Positions 13,022-15,201 of a DNA stretch of 15,201 bases are shown here, in pieces. The stretch is taken from contig JAEWPH010000167.1 of NCBI GenBank assembly GCA_023460715.1, forward strand, positions 1 to 15,201. The letters are read 5' to 3'. The position numbers were made by a program, and so were the translations under genes. The notes beneath the pieces were generated by a model, which searched no databases, had not been told where the DNA came from, and was given only the letters and a program-made list of their open reading frames with translations. The stretch's first letter is position 1, and each line of letters starts with the position of its first letter. Source of the stretch: Pseudomonadota bacterium (lineage in GTDB: Bacteria > Pseudomonadota > Gammaproteobacteria > Burkholderiales > Burkholderiaceae_C).

Positions 13022-13248
13022 TTTCTCGATGCCTTGCCGGATGCGTGCGTGCGCCTCGGTGGTTTTCGTGAGTCGCTGAGCGTCGCTTTCGGGTGGCCAG
13101 GGGAAGCTCCGACCGTTGAGGAAACAGGCTCGGGAGCCGGCGCATCGGAGCCCGGCTGAGTTAGGGCTGGCGGAGATGCAGAACACGTGTTGTTGGACAT
13201 GGAAGTTGGACGTTTTGGACAAACAACTTCGAAGCCCTGCCGCACAAA
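13022..13248. other. Unassigned 227-bp segment between two related terminators
   Basis: I find no recognisable gene. A minus-strand frame ends with TGA at 13016-13018 inside the left hairpin, but its apparent start falls in the right-hand terminator, so it is unlikely to be a complete gene. GC content is lower here than in the flanking genes, and the minus-strand frames do not show the strong third-position G/C bias of their neighbours. AACACGTGTT (13182-13191) is a 10-bp palindrome, followed by three copies of TTGGAC (13193, 13206, 13215). Confidence 0.4.
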
Positions 13249-13276
13249 GAAAAAAGCCCTTGAAAATCAAGGGCTT
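13249..13276 (-). terminator. Rho-independent terminator of the serS-tRNA-Ser unit
   Basis: On the minus strand AAGCCCTTGA (13276-13267) and TCAAGGGCTT (13263-13254) make a perfect 10-bp stem with a 3-nt loop, directly followed by a T-rich tract (13255-13250). It begins 9 bp after the tRNA 3' end. Confidence 0.92.
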
Positions 13277-13285
13277 AGTTCATTT

Positions 13286-13375
<90 letters not shown>

Positions 13376-13406
13376 TGTGTGTCGAAGCTCGCATTCTAGC
13401 AGGAAG

Positions 13407-14843
<1,437 letters not shown>

Positions 14844-15201
14844 TCAGGCGAGCGTGGACGGATCGCAGTTGGCGCCGCACACGATCAGGCCCACGGTCTC
14901 CTGCGGGCCCGGCCGGTACACGCCGCTGTGCAGCGCCGCCAGGCCCAGCGCGGCCGCCGGCTCGACGGCGAGCTTGAGTTCGCGCCACAGCCAGCGCTGC
15001 GCGTCGCGGATGGCTTCGTCGCTGACGAGCAGCGAGCGCTGCACGTGGCGCTGGGCCACCTCCCAGGCAATGGCACCGATGCGGCGCGCGCCCAGTGAAT
15101 CGGCCGCCACGCCCCCCACCTCAACATCCACCGGCGCGCCCGCCAGGCGCGCAGCGTGCAGCGTGGGCGCGCGCTCGGGCTCCAGCGCGACCACCTCGGC
15201 C
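14844..15201 (-). CDS. Threonine/serine dehydratase, PLP-dependent (C-terminal part; gene continues off the right edge)
   Basis: About 118 C-terminal residues are present and the frame is open to the window edge. The visible part fits the C-terminal half of a fold-type II PLP enzyme of the serine/threonine dehydratase type: VVALEPERAPTLHAARLAG, GGVAADSLGARRIGAIAWEVAQRHV, then KLAVEPAAALGLAAL (the family's EP-[AG]-[AG]-A block) and VGLIVCGANCD (the family's VVLCGGN-like block after the PLP contacts). The reaction would be deamination of L-threonine or L-serine to a 2-oxo acid. The PLP lysine and the phosphate-binding glycine loop lie outside the window, so the exact substrate cannot be judged. 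No ACT regulatory domain follows, which fits a catabolic or short form rather than full-length IlvA. Confidence 0.75.
   Translation of the reverse strand, partial: AEVVALEPERAPTLHAARLAGAPVDVEVGGVAADSLGARRIGAIAWEVAQRHVQRSLLVSDEAIRDAQRWLWRELKLAVEPAAALGLAALHSGVYRPGPQETVGLIVCGANCDPSTLA

Noticed and set aside
13016..13270. 84-codon minus-strand frame (TTG start) with a plausible C-terminal tail, ending in the left terminator hairpin
   Set aside because: Its start lies inside the tRNA-Ser terminator, codon use is unlike its neighbours and no family is recognisable. A C-terminal gene relic remains possible but is unsupported.

Overview
The window looks like chromosomal DNA of a high-GC betaproteobacterium, most likely of the Comamonadaceae (Acidovorax-like). 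This is inferred from the strong G/C bias at third codon positions, the orphan Bug/TctC-type periplasmic binding proteins, the gene content, and a short palindromic repeat that resembles, from memory, intergenic repeats of that family. It is mostly a housekeeping and signalling region. I see no phage, insertion sequence, CRISPR array or recognisable defence system.

Left part (1-5315). ybeY (+) is preceded by a palindromic repeat that supplies its Shine-Dalgarno and buries it in a hairpin. Next comes a decayed fragment of a Bug/TctC solute-binding protein gene (-). Then four intact minus-strand genes follow: dtd, a cation diffusion facilitator whose stop overlaps the dtd start (ATGA), an intact Bug/TctC protein with a probable Tat signal, and dbpA. 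A second, inverted copy of the repeat forms the 3' end of dtd, including its stop codon.

Middle part (5316-10276). A divergent promoter region separates dbpA from three plus-strand genes: a PAS-PAS-GGDEF-EAL protein whose cyclase signature reads GGDQF, AMP nucleosidase (amn), and a membrane-bound diguanylate cyclase with an intact GGEEF. An AMP-degrading enzyme thus lies between two c-di-GMP turnover proteins.

Right part (10277-15201). An initiator tRNA-Met gene (-) has a textbook terminator. On the plus strand follow an NTF2/SnoaL-like small protein, an 86-residue hypothetical protein, a possible 38-codon leader ORF and an M16-family zinc peptidase. On the minus strand lie serS and tRNA-Ser(CGA), 31 bp apart and probably cotranscribed, ending in a strong terminator. 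A near-copy of that terminator lies 252 bp further on, behind the M16 gene. The window closes inside a PLP-dependent threonine/serine dehydratase gene (-).

The most notable signals are the paired palindromic repeats with compensatory stem changes fused to gene ends, the Bug pseudogene, the GGDQF substitution, the duplicated terminator, and several genes whose only visible expression signal is a -10-like hexamer 5-8 nt before the start codon, which suggests leaderless transcripts.
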